This document shows, piece by piece, positions 28,557 to 40,704 of a stretch of 64,000 nt of DNA. Where the stretch lies: NCBI RefSeq assembly GCF_900094735.1, contig NZ_FMBM01000001.1:1178001-1242000 (forward strand), in the 5' to 3' direction. The DNA comes from Saliniramus fredricksonii. Its GTDB lineage: Bacteria > Pseudomonadota > Alphaproteobacteria > Rhizobiales > Beijerinckiaceae. A program made the position numbers and the translations under genes. The notes beneath the pieces were generated by a model. The model made no database searches, was not told where the DNA came from, and worked only from the letters and a program-made list of their open reading frames with translations. Within the stretch, counting starts at the first letter, position 1; the number at the start of each line of letters is the position of its first letter.

Positions 28557-29675
28557 TCAGCGCATCGCCTCACGCACGGCGGCGATCAGTCCGTCGATAT
28601 GGGCCTTGTGCACCCAGCGCGCGACCATGACGAGGTCATTTGCGCGGTCGATCCAGATGACGTTGTTGCCTGCACCCAGCGCGAAGACCGAATCATGCGG
28701 TGCGGAGGGATACAGCGCACCATCGGTATTCAGCCACCACATGAATCCGTAGACCGGGTGCACCGGACATGGCGTCAGCATCTGCGTGATCCATGTTTCC
28801 GGGATCAGTTGTCTATCCTGCCAGAGGCCCTCGCGTGCGACCAGCAGTCCGAATCGCGCGAGCGCCGTGGTCGGGATCTGGAAGCCTCCCCCCCAGTGGC
28901 TGCCGCCGGAGACCGATTGCATCGCGCGTCCGTCGATCTCCACCGTGGAATTTTCATAGCCGTGCCAGACCCAGTCGCGTGCGCCGACCGGATTCATGAT
29001 CGCAGCCGCGAGCACTTCCGGCAGAGGCTGCCGGAAAGCCTGCATCAGGGACAGGCTCAGGCGGTTGACGCGCACGTCGTTGTACTCCCAATGCGTCCCG
29101 GGAGATCGCAAGGTCCGATCATCGCCCTTGGCGGCATTGTCTGCGCCGGGCCCGGCCTGACGGTTGCGGTCAACGGAATCGGGCTTGTCCCAGAGCGTGC
29201 CCTCCCATTCGCTGGTCTGCTGGAGCAGGTGGCGCCAGGTGATCTGCGCGTTATGCGGGCCGGCAAACCCGTCATCCAGAGCGTAATCCGCCACATGGTC
29301 GTCGATCGAACGGATCAGCCCCCGCGCCACGGCGAGCCCGGCGAGCACGCCGAGAAAGCTCTTGGCGACGGAGAATGTCATGTCCGGGCGGTCGATATCG
29401 CCCCATTCTTCGACGATCCAACCACCCTTGAGCAACATGCCGGCAGGCGGCCCGCGTTCCTTCACCGGTCCGATCACGGTGTTGTAGGGCGGTTTCTCGT
29501 CAATATAGGCCGTACCGACATATTCACCATCGGGGTGATACATGCTGCGCGGCCATTCCGATTCATGTGCAGAATGATAGGCCGCAACCCGCTCCAGCGC
29601 GGCCGGGTCGAACCCGGCCTCGCGTGCATCAATCCGCGCCCAGGCACCCTCTGCGGGCGGATGATAGCGTGACAT
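28557..29675 (-). CDS. Serine hydrolase, beta-lactamase/class C-like family
   Basis: A 372-aa protein of the penicillin-binding/beta-lactamase fold. The catalytic Ser102-x-x-Lys105 is in MTFSVAKSFLG, and the Tyr-x-Asn-like motif is YND in WEYNDVRVN. A GGGSHWGGGF-like segment precedes the C-terminal part. There is no signal peptide, so it is probably cytoplasmic and more likely an esterase or amide hydrolase than a resistance enzyme. It stands alone, convergent with recA. Confidence 0.85.
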   Translation of the reverse strand: MSRYHPPAEGAWARIDAREAGFDPAALERVAAYHSAHESEWPRSMYHPDGEYVGTAYIDEKPPYNTVIGPVKERGPPAGMLLKGGWIVEEWGDIDRPDMTFSVAKSFLGVLAGLAVARGLIRSIDDHVADYALDDGFAGPHNAQITWRHLLQQTSEWEGTLWDKPDSVDRNRQAGPGADNAAKGDDRTLRSPGTHWEYNDVRVNRLSLSLMQAFRQPLPEVLAAAIMNPVGARDWVWHGYENSTVEIDGRAMQSVSGGSHWGGGFQIPTTALARFGLLVAREGLWQDRQLIPETWITQMLTPCPVHPVYGFMWWLNTDGALYPSAPHDSVFALGAGNNVIWIDRANDLVMVARWVHKAHIDGLIAAVREAMR

Positions 29676-29800
29676 GATCGTGAAAACCTCGCGCGAAAAG
29701 CAAACCTGATGCCGGCCATCATCACGGCCTGAGCCATCAATGCCAGTACCGGCAATGCGCAGGGCGCGTTGGCGCTTTCACACATCATCCCCTGCGCGCG

Positions 29801-31117
29801 CTACAGTTGCTCTCCCCGTAACAGACGCGGACCATCGCCGCGCAGACCCGAGGCCTCGCGGATGAAATAACGCTTGAGCGGCGGCAGGCGCTCGACCAGT
29901 CCGAGGCCGAAGTCCCGCAGCATCCGGATCGGCTCGATATCGTTGGAAAACAACCGGTTGAGCCCATCCGTGACGGCGGCCATTGCCACCGTGTCGAAGC
30001 GCCGCGCGCGACTGTAGCCGGTGAGCACGTCGGCGCCGCCGGGATCCATGCCGAGCCGGGTCGCGTCGGCGATGCATTCGGCGAGCGCGGCCACGTCCTT
30101 GAGGCCGAGATTGAGGCCCTGCCCGGCGATCGGATGAATGACATGCGCCGCATCGCCGATCAGCGCCAGACGGCTCGCGGCAAATTCGCGGGCGATGCCG
30201 AAGGACAGCGGAAAGGAACGCAGAGGCGTCTCCAGCACAATCGCGCCGAGTTCCAGTCCGAAGCGCCGCGCGACTTCGTCGCTGATTTCCCCATCTTCGC
30301 GTGCGAGCAGGGCCCGGGCAATGTCACGCCGCTCGGTCCAGACGATGGAGGAGCGATGCCCAAGCGTGCCGCCCGGCGTCAGGGGCAGCAGCGCGAAGGG
30401 CCCGGATGGCAGGAAATGCTCGATGGCACGCCCGCCGTGATCGCGCTCATGGCCGATCGTCGCGACGATGCCCACCTGCGGATAGGACCAGCCGACCCAG
30501 CCGATCCCCGCAGCCTCGCGCAGCCGCGATTTCGCCCCGTCGGCGGCGACGCAAAGGTTGACCGGCAGCCTTTCGCCATCGGAGAGCATGGCCGCGCCAC
30601 CCGCCGTATCGGCTGTGAAGCGGCGCACGGCGACACGGCGCAGATCGACCCCCGCCTCGCGGCAGGCCGGCAGCAGGGCTGCCAGCAGGGCGCGTGCGGG
30701 CACCATATGTGCAAACGCCTCGCCGGGGGCGATCTCGCCGTCGAAATTCAGAAAGGCGGGGCGAACCGGGTCTGCGAGATGACTGTCGGTGATCACCATG
30801 TCGCGCATCGGTTGCGCCTCACCGGCGATCTGCCCCCAGATGCCGAGCGCCTCGAACATGCGCCGGCCCGCTGCAGCGACGGCATAGGCGCGTTCGTCGT
30901 CGGCGCGTGCATCGGGCATGCCCGGCGCCGGGAGGGCGGGGTCGCAGACCGTGACCTCCAGCTGCTCCGGACAGGCGCGGGAGAGGGCGAGGGCGAGGCT
31001 GAGGCCGGCAATGCCGCTTCCCGCGATCAGTACATGCCGGTGCCCGGCGAGGGTGGTGCGAATGCCGTTTGCCGCCTTGTCGGATCGCCGCTTGCGCCGT
31101 GCCTTGTTTTCCGCCAT
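29801..31117 (-). CDS. FAD-dependent monooxygenase, UbiH/Coq6 family
   Basis: A 438-aa flavoprotein hydroxylase. Seen: the N-terminal FAD motif LIAGSGIAGLSLALALS, the ADGAKSRLREAAG DG-type motif mid-protein and the ribityl-binding GDAAHVIHPIAGQGLNLGLKD. The last two are signatures of the ubiquinone-ring hydroxylases (UbiH, UbiF, UbiI, UbiL). It probably hydroxylates the ring in ubiquinone synthesis; which carbon cannot be told. The start at 31117 is chosen for a GGAG upstream; a longer frame to 31243 looks like antisense coding. Confidence 0.88.
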   Translation of the reverse strand: MAENKARRKRRSDKAANGIRTTLAGHRHVLIAGSGIAGLSLALALSRACPEQLEVTVCDPALPAPGMPDARADDERAYAVAAAGRRMFEALGIWGQIAGEAQPMRDMVITDSHLADPVRPAFLNFDGEIAPGEAFAHMVPARALLAALLPACREAGVDLRRVAVRRFTADTAGGAAMLSDGERLPVNLCVAADGAKSRLREAAGIGWVGWSYPQVGIVATIGHERDHGGRAIEHFLPSGPFALLPLTPGGTLGHRSSIVWTERRDIARALLAREDGEISDEVARRFGLELGAIVLETPLRSFPLSFGIAREFAASRLALIGDAAHVIHPIAGQGLNLGLKDVAALAECIADATRLGMDPGGADVLTGYSRARRFDTVAMAAVTDGLNRLFSNDIEPIRMLRDFGLGLVERLPPLKRYFIREASGLRGDGPRLLRGEQL

Positions 31118-31260
31118 CCCGCTCACTCCAGCCGTTTCCCGCGCTTGACGCGTGCGCAAACACGCTACCCTATGCCTGCGGCAGCGAGGCGACGCAATCG
31201 CGGGCGCCTCCCGCAATGTCGCAGGTGATTCGTCGCCAGACACTTCCGAAAGGCTTTCCG

Positions 31261-32151
31261 ATGTCCGGTCAGAAGAACCCAGAAGCGCAATCGACCGCTC
31301 TCGACGATCTCGTGGCGATACTCGACCTCGAACAACTCGAGCGCAATCTGTTTCGCGGTCGCAGCCCCCGGACCGGGTGGCAGCGGGTTTTCGGCGGGCA
31401 GGTGATCGGCCAGGCGCTGGTGGCAGCCTGTCGCACGGTGGAGGGGCGCCGGCCGCATTCCCTGCATGCCTATTTCCTTCTGCCCGGCGCGCCGGACATC
31501 CCGATCATCTACGAGGTCGACCGCATGCGCGACGGGCGCTCCTTCACCACGCGCCGCGTCACCGCGATACAGAACGGCCAGCCGATCTTCACCATGGCGG
31601 CCTCCTTCCAGATCGATGAGCCGGGATTCGATCATGCGGCTGCGATGCCGGATGTGCCCATGCCCGAGACCCTCGCCGGTACCGGCGGTTTCGCGCCGGA
31701 AATGCTCGCCCGGATGCCCGAAACCGTGCGTCGCTATTTCGAGCGCGAGCGCCCGATCGATCTGCGTCCCGTCGAATTCGATCGCTATGACGGCACCCCG
31801 CGCCCGCCGCGTTTCCATGTCTGGATGAAGGCCAAGGCGCGGCTCCCGGATGATCCCGTCATCCATAATTGCGTCCTCGCCTATGCCTCGGACCTGACCC
31901 TGCTCGATTCGTCCCTGATCGCCCATGGCCGGACCGTGTTCGACCGTGCGATCCGCGCCGCGAGCCTCGACCATGCACTGTGGCTGCACCGTCCATTGCG
32001 TGCCGATGAATGGCTGCTCTATGCGCAGGACAGTCCCAATGCGAGCGGTGCGCGTGGTTTTTCGCGCGGGGCGATCTATACCCGCGAAGGCCGGCTCGTC
32101 GCCTCGGTGGCGCAGGAAGGGCTGGTGCGTGACGCGGGGCGGGAGGCATAG
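31261..32151 (+). CDS. tesB: Acyl-CoA thioesterase II
   Basis: A 296-aa double-hotdog thioesterase hydrolysing acyl-CoA to free acid and CoA. Seen: VFGGQVIGQALVAA near residue 36, HSLHAYFLLPG in the first hotdog, and HNCVLAYASDLTLLDSSL with HALWLHRP in the second, the conserved TesB pattern. The start at 31261 has GAAAGG eight bases upstream and gives the usual length; an extension to 31069 is rejected. It is divergent from the UbiH-family gene. Confidence 0.93.
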   Translation: MSGQKNPEAQSTALDDLVAILDLEQLERNLFRGRSPRTGWQRVFGGQVIGQALVAACRTVEGRRPHSLHAYFLLPGAPDIPIIYEVDRMRDGRSFTTRRVTAIQNGQPIFTMAASFQIDEPGFDHAAAMPDVPMPETLAGTGGFAPEMLARMPETVRRYFERERPIDLRPVEFDRYDGTPRPPRFHVWMKAKARLPDDPVIHNCVLAYASDLTLLDSSLIAHGRTVFDRAIRAASLDHALWLHRPLRADEWLLYAQDSPNASGARGFSRGAIYTREGRLVASVAQEGLVRDAGREA

Positions 32152-32193
32152 GATCCCGGCACCGTCGCACAATCAAAGCAGGGCAAGAAGAAA

Positions 32194-32214
32194 CCGGGCG
32201 CTGCCTGCGCCCGG
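32194..32214 (-). terminator. Hairpin terminator between tesB and TPR gene
   Basis: A perfect 7-bp stem CCGGGCG/CGCCCGG with a 7-base loop. On the minus strand it is followed by TTTCTTCTTG, so it suits termination of the TPR lipoprotein gene; it may also slow tesB transcription. Confidence 0.5.
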
Positions 32215-32287
32215 CTGACCGACATTCTGATCCGCAGGGGCTTGCTTGCGGTGACGTGACCGCCGCGTTCCCGATCTCGGGTTCGCC

Positions 32288-32332
32288 GCATCATTTTTTC
32301 CGTCAGCCGGCATCCACCTGACGGAATGATAC
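32288..32332 (-). repeat. Dispersed intergenic palindrome, copy B
   Basis: A 45-bp palindrome almost identical to copy A when read on the minus strand (differences at two positions by eye). It begins one base beyond the stop codon of the TPR lipoprotein gene, within the convergent tesB/TPR interval. Confidence 0.75.
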
Positions 32333-32333
32333 T

Positions 32334-33278
32334 CTATCGCCGGAACAATCCGCCGCCGGCGCTCGCTTGACGCCGCACCCGCTCCAGCCCCTCATTTGCC
32401 ACGCTGTTGCTGCTGTCGATGCCGATGGCGCGTTGATAGCTGGTCTGTGCTTCCTGCGCATCGCCGGAGCGTTCAAGGGCGACACCGCGCCAGGCCCAGG
32501 CATCGGCATTGTTGTTGCTGACATTGAGCGAGGCATTGAAATCCTCGATCGCCTTCTCGTACTCGCCGCGCGCCACGAGGCTCTGACCGCGTGCGTTGTA
32601 GGGGGCTGCGACATAGGGATTGCGTGCGATCGCGGCGTCGAAATCGAGCACCGCCTCGCGGTGATCGTTCAAGCGCTGATAGACGAGGCCGCGCGAATGC
32701 AGGGCCTGCGCCGATTCCGGGTTCAGGCGAAGTGCGCGGTCGAGATCGGCCAGGGCGCGATCGCTCTGGCCCTGCACGCGCAGCAGATTGGCCCGTGCGA
32801 TCAAGGCCGGCACGTAATCTTCATCCGCCGCGAGGGCGCGGTTGAAATCGGTGAGCGCGCTTTGCTCTTCCCCGATCTGGCGGTTGGCGAGGCCGCGATT
32901 GGTATGGGCCGGCGCATAGCGGGGATCGAGCTCGATCGCGCGTTCGAAATCGGCCATCGCCTCGCGAAATGCGCCGATCCGGGCGTAAGCGGCGCCGCGC
33001 GTATTGTAGGCTGTCGGGTCGTCCGGATTGCGTTCGATCACTTCGGAGAGCGAAGCGATATTGGCGCGTGCGGTTTCGGTATCGCTGGTATCGAGCACGG
33101 CGACCGATTGCACCGCGCTCATCCTGTTCATGGTTTCGCAGGCGGAGAGGCTCAGTCCGATCGCCGCGAGCATGAGCAGATGCGCCCCCCGGCGCCTCGC
33201 GCTGCTGGTCGCCTCGCTGCCGGTAGGGCTCGTGCTCTTGCCGATCATGTCCTCGAACTCCGTCATCGCCCGGTCCAT
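32334..33278 (-). CDS. TPR-repeat lipoprotein
   Basis: A 314-aa protein with a lipobox LSLSAC (Cys47) and about six tetratricopeptide repeats in tandem (for example AYNTRGAAYARIGAFREAMADFERAIELDP, then further repeats at 34-residue spacing), ending in a short GGGLFRR tail. Such envelope TPR proteins act as scaffolds. Start choice is uncertain: 33278 has a GGAG eight bases upstream but gives a long n-region, while the in-frame ATG at 33248 gives a more usual signal peptide. Longer frames upstream are not supported. Confidence 0.8.
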   Translation of the reverse strand: MDRAMTEFEDMIGKSTSPTGSEATSSARRRGAHLLMLAAIGLSLSACETMNRMSAVQSVAVLDTSDTETARANIASLSEVIERNPDDPTAYNTRGAAYARIGAFREAMADFERAIELDPRYAPAHTNRGLANRQIGEEQSALTDFNRALAADEDYVPALIARANLLRVQGQSDRALADLDRALRLNPESAQALHSRGLVYQRLNDHREAVLDFDAAIARNPYVAAPYNARGQSLVARGEYEKAIEDFNASLNVSNNNADAWAWRGVALERSGDAQEAQTSYQRAIGIDSSNSVANEGLERVRRQASAGGGLFRR

Positions 33279-33567
33279 CCTGCGCGCTCCGCATGCGTGC
33301 GGCATTCGGATCACGCGTTGACCTATCACATCAACCTGTTGCGTAAACCTTACACAGCCGAAGCGGAGTGAGCTACCCCGCGCTGCGCATGAGCGCACAC
33401 GTCCAGCCGGTGCGTGTTGTGCGCCGCATGAGGCAGGCAACGTGATTCGGGCGTTTTGAGGGCGTGCCACCCTGCCACACCGGTCCCTTGACGGATTGAC
33501 CGTCGCATTTCCGGGCATGGGCGTGTAAGAGCGATGGAAACTGTCCATAGGGGGAGGGAGGCCCGCC

Positions 33568-33969
33568 ATGTTCGCCTCGATTGCCAATCTGCCGGATTTT
33601 CTGCTTTTCTTCGCGATTTCCGTGGCGCTGACAGTGCTTTATCTGGTGATCTATACCTTCGCCACTGCGCATAACGAATTCGCGCTGATTCGCCGGAACG
33701 TGGTCTCGGCGGCTGTCGCACTGGGGCTGAGCCTGATTGGTTTCGCCCTGCCGCTGTCGAGCGCAGTGGTCTATGCGGTGACCGTCATCGATCTCGTGAT
33801 CTGGGGGCTGATCGCGATGATCGTGCAGATCGCGGTCTATGTCATGGTGCGGCTGATCATTCCCAATCTCTCGCAGCGCATCGCCGCCGGAGAAATGGCG
33901 GCGGCCCTGTTTCTGGGTGCGATCTCGCTCGCAGCCGGAATCCTCAACGCCTCCGCCATGACTTTCTGA
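33568..33969 (+). CDS. DUF350 membrane protein
   Basis: A 133-aa protein of four membrane helices in two similar halves, with SAAVALGLSLIGFALPLSSAV in the first and GEMAAALFLGAISLAAGILNASAM in the second, the DUF350 repeat. A strong GGGAGG precedes the ATG. It lies just upstream of kdsA on the same strand, separated by 63 bases. DUF350 members are often near envelope-stress genes; the function is unknown. Confidence 0.85.
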   Translation: MFASIANLPDFLLFFAISVALTVLYLVIYTFATAHNEFALIRRNVVSAAVALGLSLIGFALPLSSAVVYAVTVIDLVIWGLIAMIVQIAVYVMVRLIIPNLSQRIAAGEMAAALFLGAISLAAGILNASAMTF

Positions 33970-34032
33970 TATGAAACCGTCGCAGATGACGTTGCAGGAT
34001 GCCTGCCCCCTGTCCGATCCGAAAGACCGCGC

Positions 34033-34890
34033 ATGAGCAAACCCGTCAAAGCCAATTCCGTCGTCAGCCTCGATGCCGCGCGCCCGGTGCGTTTCGGCAA
34101 TGCCCTGCCCATCGCCATCATGGCCGGGCCCTGTGCCATGGAGAGCCGCGCGCATGCGCTGGAGACCGCGCAGGCGCTCAAGGAGATCGCCGAGCGGCTG
34201 GGTATCGGCCTCGTCTACAAATCCTCCTTCGACAAGGCCAACCGCACCTCGATCGAGAGCGGGCGCGGCGTCGGGCTCGCAGCCGCCCTGCCGATCTTCG
34301 CCGAGATCCGCGAGAGCCTCGGCCTGCCCGTCGTCACCGATATCCACGAGGCGAACCAATGCGCCCCGGTGGGCGAGGTTGTCGATATCCTCCAGATCCC
34401 CGCCTTCCTCTGCCGCCAGACTGATCTGCTGATCACCGCAGCGCAAACCGGGCGTGTCGTCAACGTGAAGAAGGGCCAGTTCCTCGCGCCTTGGGACATG
34501 GCCAATGTCGCGGCCAAGGTGACGGGCGCGGGCAATCCCAACGTGATGCTCACCGAGCGCGGCGCCTCTTTCGGCTACAATACCCTGGTCTCCGACATGC
34601 GCGGCCTGCCCATCATGGCGCAGCAGACCGGCGCGCCGGTGATTTTCGACGCGACCCATTCCGTGCAGCAGCCCGGCGGACAGGGGGCGACCTCGGGTGG
34701 GCAGCGCGAATTCGTGCCGGTGCTCGCGCGCGCCGCCGTCGCGGTGGGTGTCGCCGGTCTGTTCATCGAGACGCATCCCGACCCCGATCGCGCCCTGTCG
34801 GATGGCCCCAACATGGTGCCGCTCGTCGAGTTCGAGGCGCTGATCGCGGGGCTGATGCGCATTGATGCGGTGGCCAAGAGCCTGATCTGA
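34033..34890 (+). CDS. kdsA: 3-deoxy-8-phosphooctulonate synthase
   Basis: A 285-aa KDO-8-phosphate synthase that condenses arabinose-5-phosphate with phosphoenolpyruvate for lipopolysaccharide inner core. Seen: [10 protein letters not shown] near residue 30, [12 protein letters not shown], the [13 protein letters not shown] segment and [14 protein letters not shown]. The AGPCAMES motif with Cys suggests the metal-dependent class, to be confirmed by alignment. In rhizobia kdsA is near eno, as here. Confidence 0.96.
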   Translation: MSKPVKANSVVSLDAARPVRFGNALPIAIMAGPCAMESRAHALETAQALKEIAERLGIGLVYKSSFDKANRTSIESGRGVGLAAALPIFAEIRESLGLPVVTDIHEANQCAPVGEVVDILQIPAFLCRQTDLLITAAQTGRVVNVKKGQFLAPWDMANVAAKVTGAGNPNVMLTERGASFGYNTLVSDMRGLPIMAQQTGAPVIFDATHSVQQPGGQGATSGGQREFVPVLARAAVAVGVAGLFIETHPDPDRALSDGPNMVPLVEFEALIAGLMRIDAVAKSLI

Positions 34891-35021
34891 GGCCTGATTC
34901 GAGGTGCTCCGGGAGCCGTTCGGGCAGTTGTGCCGGATGCATCGGGTCCGCCTGCACGGGCAGCCAGCGCCTGGCCGTTCTAGATTGACGCTGCGCGGAT
35001 GCGCCGCGCGGGGTATGCGGG

Positions 35022-36221
35022 ATGACAGCAACGACATCTGATGCGCATGCGGTGCGCGCCACCATCCTGATCCTGGCGATTGCCGGCTTTGCCAGCACCT
35101 TTGCCGGGCGGATCGCCGATCCGCTGGTCAATGTGATCGCCGATGATCTCGGCGCCAGCGTCCAGGCCATCGCCCTGCTCGCGACGGCTTTCGCGCTGCC
35201 CTATGCGCTGATCCAGCCCGTGCTCGGCCCGTTCGGCGATTCGCTGGGCAAGCTCAGGGTGATGCGCTTCTGCCTCGCGGTGCTGATCGCGGCTCTGATC
35301 GCCTCCGCCTTCATGCCCGGTGAGCGTTCACTCTTCGTGATGCGCGTGATCACGGGCATGGCGGCGGGCGGGATCATCCCGCTCGCGCTCGCGGTGATCG
35401 GCGATCGCGTGGGCATGGAGACGCGTCAGGTCGCGATCAGCCGTTTTCTCGTGGCGGTGATCCTCGGCCAGATGGCGGGCTCCTCGCTGGCCGGATTGCT
35501 CGCCGAGCATCTGGGCTGGCGCGGGGTGTTTCATCTGGCTGCCGCCATCACCGCCATCGCGTTCGTCGCCATGACCGTCGCGCTCAAGCCGTCCAACCTT
35601 GTGCGCCCGCCATTCTCCTTCGCCGTGGCGATGGCGCGCTATCGCGGGCTCGTCGCAAAACCACGCGCCCGGGCCTTGTTCGCCCTCGTCTTCGTCGAAG
35701 GCATCTGCATCATGGGGGTTCTGCCCTTCATCGCGCCGATCCTGGTGGCGCGCGAGGCCGGTGGCGCGGCGGAGGCGGGGATCGCGCTGGCCGGATTCGC
35801 CATTGGCGGGCTGATCTATTCCGCCGTGGTCGGCCTGCTGCTGCGCCGGCTCGGCATGTATCGCATGCTGGTGACGGGCGGCTTCTTCTCGGCCATGGCG
35901 CTGATCGCGGTTGCCTTCCTCGGCGACTGGCGGCTCATTGCCGGGGCGCTGCTCCTGCTCGGGCTCGGCTTTTATCTCCTGCACAATTCCTTCCAGACGC
36001 AGGTGACGGAGCTTTCCGCTGATGCGCGCGGCTCGGCGGTGGCGCTGCATGCCTGCTCGTTCTTCCTCGGCAATGCCACGGGTCCGGTCGTGGTGAGCCT
36101 GGGCACACGCCTCTTCGGCACCCCGGCGACGCTGATCATCCTGGCCTGCGTGATCTTCGCGCTGGGCCTCTTCGCCGCCTGGGTGCTCGCGCGCACCGCG
36201 CCGCAGCCGGCTGCAGCCTGA
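35022..36221 (+). CDS. MFS transporter
   Basis: A 399-aa major facilitator with twelve predicted helices, the loop motif GDSLGKLRVM after helix two, and a second half beginning around residue 205. It resembles drug/sugar efflux members (AraJ/YdhP type). It ends 3 bases before the convergent queF and follows kdsA on the same strand by about 130 bases. The substrate is unknown. Confidence 0.88.
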   Translation: MTATTSDAHAVRATILILAIAGFASTFAGRIADPLVNVIADDLGASVQAIALLATAFALPYALIQPVLGPFGDSLGKLRVMRFCLAVLIAALIASAFMPGERSLFVMRVITGMAAGGIIPLALAVIGDRVGMETRQVAISRFLVAVILGQMAGSSLAGLLAEHLGWRGVFHLAAAITAIAFVAMTVALKPSNLVRPPFSFAVAMARYRGLVAKPRARALFALVFVEGICIMGVLPFIAPILVAREAGGAAEAGIALAGFAIGGLIYSAVVGLLLRRLGMYRMLVTGGFFSAMALIAVAFLGDWRLIAGALLLLGLGFYLLHNSFQTQVTELSADARGSAVALHACSFFLGNATGPVVVSLGTRLFGTPATLIILACVIFALGLFAAWVLARTAPQPAAA

Positions 36222-36224
36222 CTC

Positions 36225-36677
36225 TCAGCGCGCGCGATAAGGCGCGACGCCCTGATCGGGCAGCCAGATGTTTTTCGGCATCTCGCCCGTTTGCCAGAAC
36301 ACGTCGATGGGAATGCCGCCGCGCGGATACCAGTAGCCGCCGATGCGCATGTAGACGGGTTCGAGCAGCTCAGCCAGGCGCTTGCCGATGGCGACGGTGC
36401 AATCCTCGTGGAAGGCGCCGTGGTTGCGAAAGCTCGTCAGATAGAGCTTGAGCGATTTCGATTCGACCAGCCATTGGCCCGGCACGTAGTCGATCACCAG
36501 AATCGCGAAATCCGGCTGGCCGGTAACCGGGCAGATCGAGGTGAATTCCGGGCAGGTGAAGCGCGCCACGTATTCGCCGGCGGAATGCGGATTGGGCACC
36601 CGGTCGAGCCGGGCTTCCTCCGGGGTCGCGGGAATATCGGCGCTCTGGCCGAGTTGCAGATTGCTGTTGTCGATCAT
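36225..36677 (-). CDS. queF: NADPH-dependent 7-cyano-7-deazaguanine reductase
   Basis: A 150-aa unimodular QueF reducing preQ0 to preQ1 in queuosine biosynthesis. Seen: the nucleophile Cys49 in [13 protein letters not shown] with Asp56, and the QueF motif [22 protein letters not shown] with Glu72. The start at 36677 has GGAG ten bases upstream; a 170-aa reading from 36737 is less likely. No other queuosine genes are in the window. Confidence 0.94.
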   Translation of the reverse strand: MIDNSNLQLGQSADIPATPEEARLDRVPNPHSAGEYVARFTCPEFTSICPVTGQPDFAILVIDYVPGQWLVESKSLKLYLTSFRNHGAFHEDCTVAIGKRLAELLEPVYMRIGGYWYPRGGIPIDVFWQTGEMPKNIWLPDQGVAPYRAR

Positions 36678-36715
36678 GCCGGTATCGCTCCTGAAGCGTT
36701 GTCGAGCGCCTATGA

Positions 36716-38116
<1,401 letters not shown>

Positions 38117-38188
38117 GCCGCGTCCGGTTCGCATAATCGCATGCTGCGCGGCCCCGTCGCGCAGCGTTTTCGTTTCAGGGAGATGATC

Positions 38189-40609
38189 GTGACGATGCGC
38201 GCCGCCACCGAACCCGCCGGGGATACGAATGCCGTGATCGCCCGTCGCATCGCACAGGAACTCGGGGTGCGGCCCGAACAGGTGAGCGCGGCGGTGGCGC
38301 TGGTCGACGAGGGCTCCACCATCCCCTTCATCGCGCGCTACCGCAAGGAGGCGACGGGCGGGCTCGACGATGCGCAGCTGCGCGATCTCGACGAGCGGCT
38401 GGCCTATCTGCGCGATCTCGAAAAGCGCCGCGCGGCCATCCTCGAGAGCATCAATGAGCAGGGCAAGCTCGACGACGCCTTGCGCGCGCGCCTCCTCGAG
38501 GCGGAGACCAAGGCGCGGCTGGAGGATCTCTATCTCCCCTTCAAGCCCAGGCGCCGCACCAAGGCGCAGATCGCCCGCGAGGCCGGGCTCGAACCGCTGG
38601 CCGATGCGCTCTGGGGCGACCCGTCGCAGGATCCGCAAATGCGCGCGGCGGCTTATGTCGACGAGGCCAGGGGCGTCGCCGACGCAAAGGCCGCGTTGGA
38701 GGGCGCGCGCGCGATCATTGCCGAGCGTCTGTCGGAAGATGCCGAGCTTATCGGGAAACTGCGCGAGCGCTATTGGGTGGAAGGCGTGCTCACCGCGAAG
38801 GTGCGCGCGGGCAAGGAACAGAGCGGGGCGAAATTCTCGGATTATTTCGATTATGCCCAGCCGCTTGCGAAACTGCCGGCGCATCGCGTGCTCGCGCTCT
38901 ATCGCGGCGAGAAGGAGGAGGTGCTCGATCTCGCCCTGCGCGAGAGCGCGGAGGAGGTGGTGGGGCGGATCGGGCCGATGGCGCTCGTCATCGCCCGTCA
39001 TTGCGGCATCCGCGACGCGGGGCGTCCCGGTGATGACTGGTGCATGCAGGCGATCGGCTGGGCCTGGCGCACCAGGCTCTCGCTCTCCATCGAGCTTGAT
39101 CTGCGCCAGCGCCTGTGGAGCGCCGCCGAGGATGCGGGCGTGCGCGTCTTCGCGGAGAACCTGCGCGACCTGTTGCTCGCCGCGCCTGCCGGTGCGCGGG
39201 TGACGATGGGGCTCGATCCGGCCTATCGCACCGGCGTCAAGGTCGCCGTGGTCGACGCCACCGGCAAGGTGGTGGCGACGGATACGGTCTATCCGCACGA
39301 GCCGCAAAAGCGCTGGGATGCCGCGCTGGCGAGCCTGTCACGGCTGGTCGAGGCGCATGGTGTCAGCCTCATCGCCATCGGCAACGGCACCGCCTCGCGC
39401 GAGACCGACAAGCTCGCGGGTGAACTCGTCGCCGGCATGAAGGGGCGCAAGCTCACGAAGATCGTCGTCTCGGAAGCCGGCGCCTCGGTCTATTCGGCTT
39501 CCGCCTATGCCAGCCGCGAATTGCCCGATCTCGATGTCTCGCTGCGGGGCGCCGTTTCGATCGCGCGCAGGCTGCAGGATCCCTTGGCGGAACTCGTCAA
39601 GATCGATCCGAAATCCATCGGCGTCGGGCAGTACCAGCACGATCTCGCCGAGCACAAGCTCTCGCGCTCCCTCGATGCGGTGGTGGAGGATTGCGTGAAT
39701 GCGGTGGGTGTCGAGGTCAACACCGCCTCCGCGCCGCTGCTCGCACGGGTCGCCGGCGTGGGCGAGAGCGTGGCCCGCGCCATCGTCGCGCATCGCGATG
39801 CGCATGGGCGGTTTGGCGCGCGCAAGGCGCTGTTGAAGGTGGCGGGGCTGGGGCGCAAGACCTTCGAGCAATGCGCCGGGTTCCTGCGCATCCATGGCGG
39901 CGACAATCCGCTCGATGCCTCGGGCGTGCATCCGGAGGCCTATCCGGTGGTCGCGCGCATCATCAAGGGCACGGGCAAGGATCTGCGCGATCTGATCGGC
40001 GATGCGGCGACGCTGCGCGGATTGCGGCCCGAGCAGTTTACCGACGACGCGTTCGGTGTGCCCACGGTGGCCGATATCCTCGCCGAGCTTGAAAAGCCGG
40101 GCCGCGATCCGCGCCCGGAATTCAGGACGGCACGTTTCGAGGAGGGCGTCGAGACGCTCAATGATCTCAAGCCCGGCATGGTGCTCGAAGGTGTCGTGAC
40201 CAATGTCGCGGCCTTCGGCGCCTTCGTCGATATCGGCGTGCACCAGGACGGGCTGGTGCATGTCTCGGCCATGGCGAAGACCTTCGTGCGCGATCCGCGC
40301 AGCATCGCCAAACCCGGGGACGTGGTGCGGGTGAAGGTGATGGAGGTCGATCTGCCGCGCAAACGCATCGCGCTCTCCATGCGCCTCGATGACGAGATCG
40401 GCACGAAGCCGGTGGGGCGGGCCAGCACGGACAATTCTCGTGCCGACAAACCGCGTGCCGACAGACAACAGTCCGACGCTCCCGGTCCCAAGGGCCGCGA
40501 TGCGAACAAGCGCGATGGTGGCGGTCGCGGTGCGGGTGCGGGTTCAGGTGCGCTCGGTGAAGCGCTCAAACGCGCCGGCTATGATGCGAAAAAGCCGCCG
40601 CGTCGCTGA
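38189..40609 (+). CDS. tex: Tex-family RNA-binding transcription accessory protein
   Basis: An 806-aa Tex/YhgF protein: N-terminal helical domain with [23 protein letters not shown], a YqgF/RNase H-like domain around [20 protein letters not shown], a helix-hairpin-helix region ([16 protein letters not shown]) and a C-terminal S1 domain ([21 protein letters not shown]). It ends in a basic, low-complexity tail of about 65 residues rich in Arg, Lys, Asp and Gly. The start is uncertain: a GTG at 38189 has AGGGAG six bases upstream; ATGs at 38183 and 38195 are alternatives. Confidence 0.93.
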   Translation: MTMRAATEPAGDTNAVIARRIAQELGVRPEQVSAAVALVDEGSTIPFIARYRKEATGGLDDAQLRDLDERLAYLRDLEKRRAAILESINEQGKLDDALRARLLEAETKARLEDLYLPFKPRRRTKAQIAREAGLEPLADALWGDPSQDPQMRAAAYVDEARGVADAKAALEGARAIIAERLSEDAELIGKLRERYWVEGVLTAKVRAGKEQSGAKFSDYFDYAQPLAKLPAHRVLALYRGEKEEVLDLALRESAEEVVGRIGPMALVIARHCGIRDAGRPGDDWCMQAIGWAWRTRLSLSIELDLRQRLWSAAEDAGVRVFAENLRDLLLAAPAGARVTMGLDPAYRTGVKVAVVDATGKVVATDTVYPHEPQKRWDAALASLSRLVEAHGVSLIAIGNGTASRETDKLAGELVAGMKGRKLTKIVVSEAGASVYSASAYASRELPDLDVSLRGAVSIARRLQDPLAELVKIDPKSIGVGQYQHDLAEHKLSRSLDAVVEDCVNAVGVEVNTASAPLLARVAGVGESVARAIVAHRDAHGRFGARKALLKVAGLGRKTFEQCAGFLRIHGGDNPLDASGVHPEAYPVVARIIKGTGKDLRDLIGDAATLRGLRPEQFTDDAFGVPTVADILAELEKPGRDPRPEFRTARFEEGVETLNDLKPGMVLEGVVTNVAAFGAFVDIGVHQDGLVHVSAMAKTFVRDPRSIAKPGDVVRVKVMEVDLPRKRIALSMRLDDEIGTKPVGRASTDNSRADKPRADRQQSDAPGPKGRDANKRDGGGRGAGAGSGALGEALKRAGYDAKKPPRR

Positions 40610-40704
40610 TACGCGCGCAAACCTGCGGCTTTCACAGACACGACACGTGGTCTATGGTCGCTCCCGTTTGGCGGGAGCGGCCCGTCGCCGGGGGAGAGGG
40701 AGCG

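Noticed and set aside
33373-35037. A 554-codon minus-strand frame
   Set aside because: It is antisense to the DUF350 gene and kdsA; kdsA is certain.
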